Assembly (NCBI GenBank): GCA_964388745.1
Contig: CAYMBP010000017.1
Coordinates: 1 to 34,644, forward strand
Length of the DNA: 34,644 nt
Reading direction: 5' to 3'
Source: CAYMBP01 sp964388745
GTDB lineage: Bacteria; Babelota; Babeliae; Babelales; RVW-14
This document shows, piece after piece, positions 32,291 through 34,644 of this stretch; within the stretch, counting starts at the first letter, position 1, and the number at the start of each line of letters is the position of its first letter. The position numbers and the translations under genes are program-made. The notes below the pieces were generated by a model. That model was not told where the DNA came from, ran no database searches, and was given only the letters and a program-made list of their open reading frames with translations.

Positions 32291-33356
32291 ATAAATAAGC
32301 TTCAATAAAAGGCATCAAATCGCCATCAAGAACATCATCTGGTCGTGGAGATTCAAAACTAGTCCGATGATCCTTTACCATTTTATATGGATGTAAGACG
32401 TAAGAGCGAATTTGAGAACCCCATTCAATTTTTTGTTTTTTTACAGCGCTATCCTTTGCTCGCTGTTCTTCTTCTTGTTTTTGAACAAGCTTTGCCATTA
32501 ATAACTTCATGGCTGTTTGTTTATTTTGGAGTTGTGAGCGTTCATTTTGACACTGAACTACAATGTTTGTAGGAATATGTGTAATTCGCACCGCTGAATC
32601 TGTTTTATTAACATGTTGGCCGCCAGCGCCTCCAGCTCGATACGTATCGATACGCAGGTCATTTTCATCAATTGTAATTTTTTCATTTTCAGCCTCTGGA
32701 ACAATCGTAATGCCAGCAAAAGAAGTGTGGCGTCGCTTGTTTGAATCAAAGGGTGAAATGCGTACCAGGCGATGGATGCCAATTTCTGCCTTAAGGATCC
32801 CATAGGCATAATTTCCTTTAATGGCAAGAGTTGCAGATTTAATACCAGCCTCTTCTCCTGATTGATAGTCTATCATTGCAACTTTAAAATGGGAGCGCTC
32901 ACAAAAGCGTAAATACATGCGTAATAACATATCGGCCCAATCTTGAGACTCTGTTCCTCCTGCTCCAGCATTAATGCTTACGTAGCAATCTTTTTTGTCA
33001 GATTCCTCGTTTAACAAAATAAGAAGCTTGAGCTTTCTGACCTTTTTATTTAAAGAAAAAACTGAGCTTTTAATTTTTTCTAATTCTTCTTCACTATCAG
33101 CAAAAAGCTCAACTAATTCTTGTTCATCGTGAAACTGCTTCGTAACTAGATTGTACTCTTCAATAAGTTGACGCAAGGAGCGATGCTCTGATGCAATTTT
33201 ATCGCGTTGAGCGTGCTTCCAGAATTCTTCATGATTAACTTGTTCATCAAGTGTCTTAAATTTATGATCAATATTCTCTTGTTGCCAATAGTGAGTTAGA
33301 GCGGTGATATCTGGCTCAACAGATTTGAGTTGTTCTCTTAATTCATCGATTAACAT
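32280..33356 (-). CDS. prfB: Peptide chain release factor 2
   Basis: 358 residues. Recognises UGA and UAA and triggers peptide release. The catalytic GGQ is at 245-247 within GAGGQHVNKTDSAVR, and the stop-codon-reading SPF tripeptide appears in HRLVRISPFDSNKRRHTSF, which separates RF2 from RF1. AGAGGTESQDWADMLLRMY is the RF2-type domain 3 motif. The reading frame is continuous: where many prfB genes carry the CUUUGA +1 frameshift (around YL-D), this one reads YWQQE without a stop. No good Shine-Dalgarno is seen before ATG 33356. A nine-codon reading frame overlapping in another frame is noted under findings. Confidence 0.95.
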   Translation of the reverse strand: MLIDELREQLKSVEPDITALTHYWQQENIDHKFKTLDEQVNHEEFWKHAQRDKIASEHRSLRQLIEEYNLVTKQFHDEQELVELFADSEEELEKIKSSVFSLNKKVRKLKLLILLNEESDKKDCYVSINAGAGGTESQDWADMLLRMYLRFCERSHFKVAMIDYQSGEEAGIKSATLAIKGNYAYGILKAEIGIHRLVRISPFDSNKRRHTSFAGITIVPEAENEKITIDENDLRIDTYRAGGAGGQHVNKTDSAVRITHIPTNIVVQCQNERSQLQNKQTAMKLLMAKLVQKQEEEQRAKDSAVKKQKIEWGSQIRSYVLHPYKMVKDHRTSFESPRPDDVLDGDLMPFIEAYLYEK

Positions 33357-33732
33357 AGGATTCTTGCATGGTTTATGTGAAATGATAGATAACTATTTTT
33401 TCTAATTTTATTATTTTGATTTTTGAAAAATTTATATTTTATGTCAAGGTGAAAGCTTTATTCTTATTGCTTAATAATGTTAACGAGGTACAGTATTTTT
33501 TCATTATTTTAACGATTATTTTTCAAATTTTTCACCGAGGAATGGACATTTGCCGCCACTAATTTTTTGAGTATAGCCTAACTAAACATACTTAATTTGG
33601 TAGAGTCTCTGTATTTGTGCAAGACTGGAGTTTTTCATATAATCTTGCTCTAGTATATCAAATACTAAGAATTTGTCAGGTGACTTAAGTGAGCTTTAAA
33701 GCTTCAAGATATTTTGATTAATGTCTTTATTG
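33357..33732. other. 376-bp intergenic region upstream of prfB
   Basis: It lies between the stop of the WD40-like gene (33733) and the prfB start. It is strongly AT-rich and contains a 12-bp palindrome AGCTTTAAAGCT (33692-33703) and an 8-codon leader ORF (33369-33343) overlapping the prfB start. No terminator, RNA gene or confident promoter was identified. Confidence 0.4.
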
Positions 33733-34644
33733 TTAATTGGGGGGTAGCGTCTGTTGCTGTGTTGTAATAAAATTTTGTATTTTTTGATAAATAAAAAACA
33801 ATTCTGTATTGGGTGTTTCGGGAGTACTGATTATTTCGTTTTGTTGGCTAGGGCTCAAGTTATATGGCTTGTATATAGGCAAAGAATAAACTGATCCATT
33901 TGAAAGACCATAAACAAGATAATAAAAATGCTCATCATGAATGCAGTAAAGATGAGTTACGGGATATTCTTGGTGTTCCTTTAACAGGCAGAGAGCTTTT
34001 GATTGTATATCTAACACCCATATTCGACTAGTTGTGTTGGGGGTATAGCTAATAAAAAAAAGAAAAAGTTTATCAGGGGAAGGTCTCATTTTTTTAATAC
34101 TGCCAAGTTTAACTTCTTTATTGTTAAGAATAGTCGTTGCATAGTTGTATTTGTGGTTTGTTGGTATTAGTGTTTCTCTGAAATAGTTATTATCAAAATG
34201 AATGGCGACAATTTCTCCTGTATGACATCCACAAAAAAGTTGTTTTTTACCGTTAATAGTTATGAACTGTAAAGAGCTAATATCATGGTTAAAAAATCTT
34301 CTATCCGGAGAAAAAGCAAATGGATAAGTACAATAGGAAATACTTTTGTCAGGAATAGACTTGAGAACGTTAGGGTTATAATTAATGTTGTAAGCAATTG
34401 TCTCTCCCTCTTGGTCTAGTGTTACATGTGAAGAGAGTAAAAGTTCCTCTTGAATGGTGCAGCTACTTAGTTCATAGTTATGATAGCTTGACCAAAGAAT
34501 GCTTCCTTGATTAAAGGAGATGGAGAGTATGGTTGTTGAATTGTTATTGACAGATCTTCCCTCAATTGCTTTTATTGGCTGATCATAGTGACTATTTATT
34601 GTTGCTCCTGTCCCGACTAAATCCTGATCAGAAAAATCCTCCTT
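33733..34644 (-). CDS. WD40-like beta-propeller protein, 5' end beyond the window
   Basis: The minus-strand frame is open without a stop from the right edge (34644) to TAA at 33733, giving at least 303 residues; an internal Met at 34089 is not the start because coding continues upstream of it. Several WD-type blades can be read: INGKKQLFCGCHTGEIVAIHF, then KKMRPSPDKLFLFFISY followed by SRIWVLDIQSKALCLLKEHQ, then HFYYLVYGLSNGSVYSLPI. These follow the blade pattern SPDg..l, s..iwvldl, h...v, l..G...G.v. The C-terminus is a polar Gln/Thr/Pro tail. No signal peptide can be judged because the N-terminus is missing. WD40 proteins serve as binding platforms; the partner is unknown. Confidence 0.68.
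   Translation of the reverse strand, partial: KEDFSDQDLVGTGATINSHYDQPIKAIEGRSVNNNSTTILSISFNQGSILWSSYHNYELSSCTIQEELLLSSHVTLDQEGETIAYNINYNPNVLKSIPDKSISYCTYPFAFSPDRRFFNHDISSLQFITINGKKQLFCGCHTGEIVAIHFDNNYFRETLIPTNHKYNYATTILNNKEVKLGSIKKMRPSPDKLFLFFISYTPNTTSRIWVLDIQSKALCLLKEHQEYPVTHLYCIHDEHFYYLVYGLSNGSVYSLPIYKPYNLSPSQQNEIISTPETPNTELFFIYQKIQNFITTQQQTLPPN

Noticed and set aside
32280..33356. Classic RF2 +1 programmed frameshift
   Set aside because: The frame is continuous through the region and the CUUUGAC slippery site is missing.
1..34644. CRISPR array, transposase, integrase or prophage genes
   Set aside because: No regularly spaced direct repeats and no recognisable DDE, tyrosine or serine recombinase motifs in any supported protein.

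Overview
This is an AT-rich bacterial window (roughly one-third GC by eye) using the standard bacterial code. Its style is that of an endosymbiont or intracellular parasite: lone housekeeping genes (serS, prfB, tilS, dnaJ, hemW, a phosphohexomutase) separated by large, lineage-specific proteins with signal peptides, coiled coils, internal repeats and eukaryote-like folds (WD40, ankyrin-like, caspase-like). This combination resembles Candidatus Dependentiae (TM6, Babeliales), but that assignment is inference from gene style. No marker gene here proves it.

Layout. 1-1085: a phosphomannomutase/phosphoglucomutase cut by the left edge, which ends in a suspicious poly-C run. 1323-4781 (minus): a PPOX-type FMN-binding protein followed by three secreted coiled-coil proteins, two of which have Met-rich acidic N-termini. 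4897-8755 (minus): serS, then a DUF58 (vWA) / DUF4381 / hemW run with overlapping or nearly abutting genes. 9027-21866: an island of exported proteins: a 308-aa triplicated-motif protein, a 1429-aa protein with a caspase-like (clan CD) His/Cys dyad, a 319-aa membrane protein, an 840-aa protein with five degenerate ~66-residue repeats, and a two-gene operon of coiled-coil proteins. 21886-24984 (minus): a 182-aa protein, a UGM/PPOX-like FAD oxidoreductase, a sugar-nucleotide epimerase ending in LG just before a tRNA-Leu(CAG), and that tRNA. 25630-28516: an ankyrin-like exported protein and, convergent to it, an exported protein that looks like a MutS core without a Walker A loop. 28604-33356 (minus): prfB, tilS, a TonB-like energy transducer and dnaJ. 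The right edge carries the 3' part of a WD40-like gene.

The strongest leads are (1) the secreted, P-loop-less MutS-like protein; (2) a hairpin with a possible competing partner that buries its ribosome binding site and start codon just downstream of dnaJ; (3) the giant exported clan-CD-like peptidase with a duplicated C-terminal module; (4) the five-repeat 840-aa protein; and (5) a shared module, a signal peptide followed by nine heptad-spaced hydrophobic residues, heading three otherwise unrelated exported proteins. Together these suggest a cell-envelope or host-directed protein set. No secretion machinery, mobile element or CRISPR array was seen in the window.
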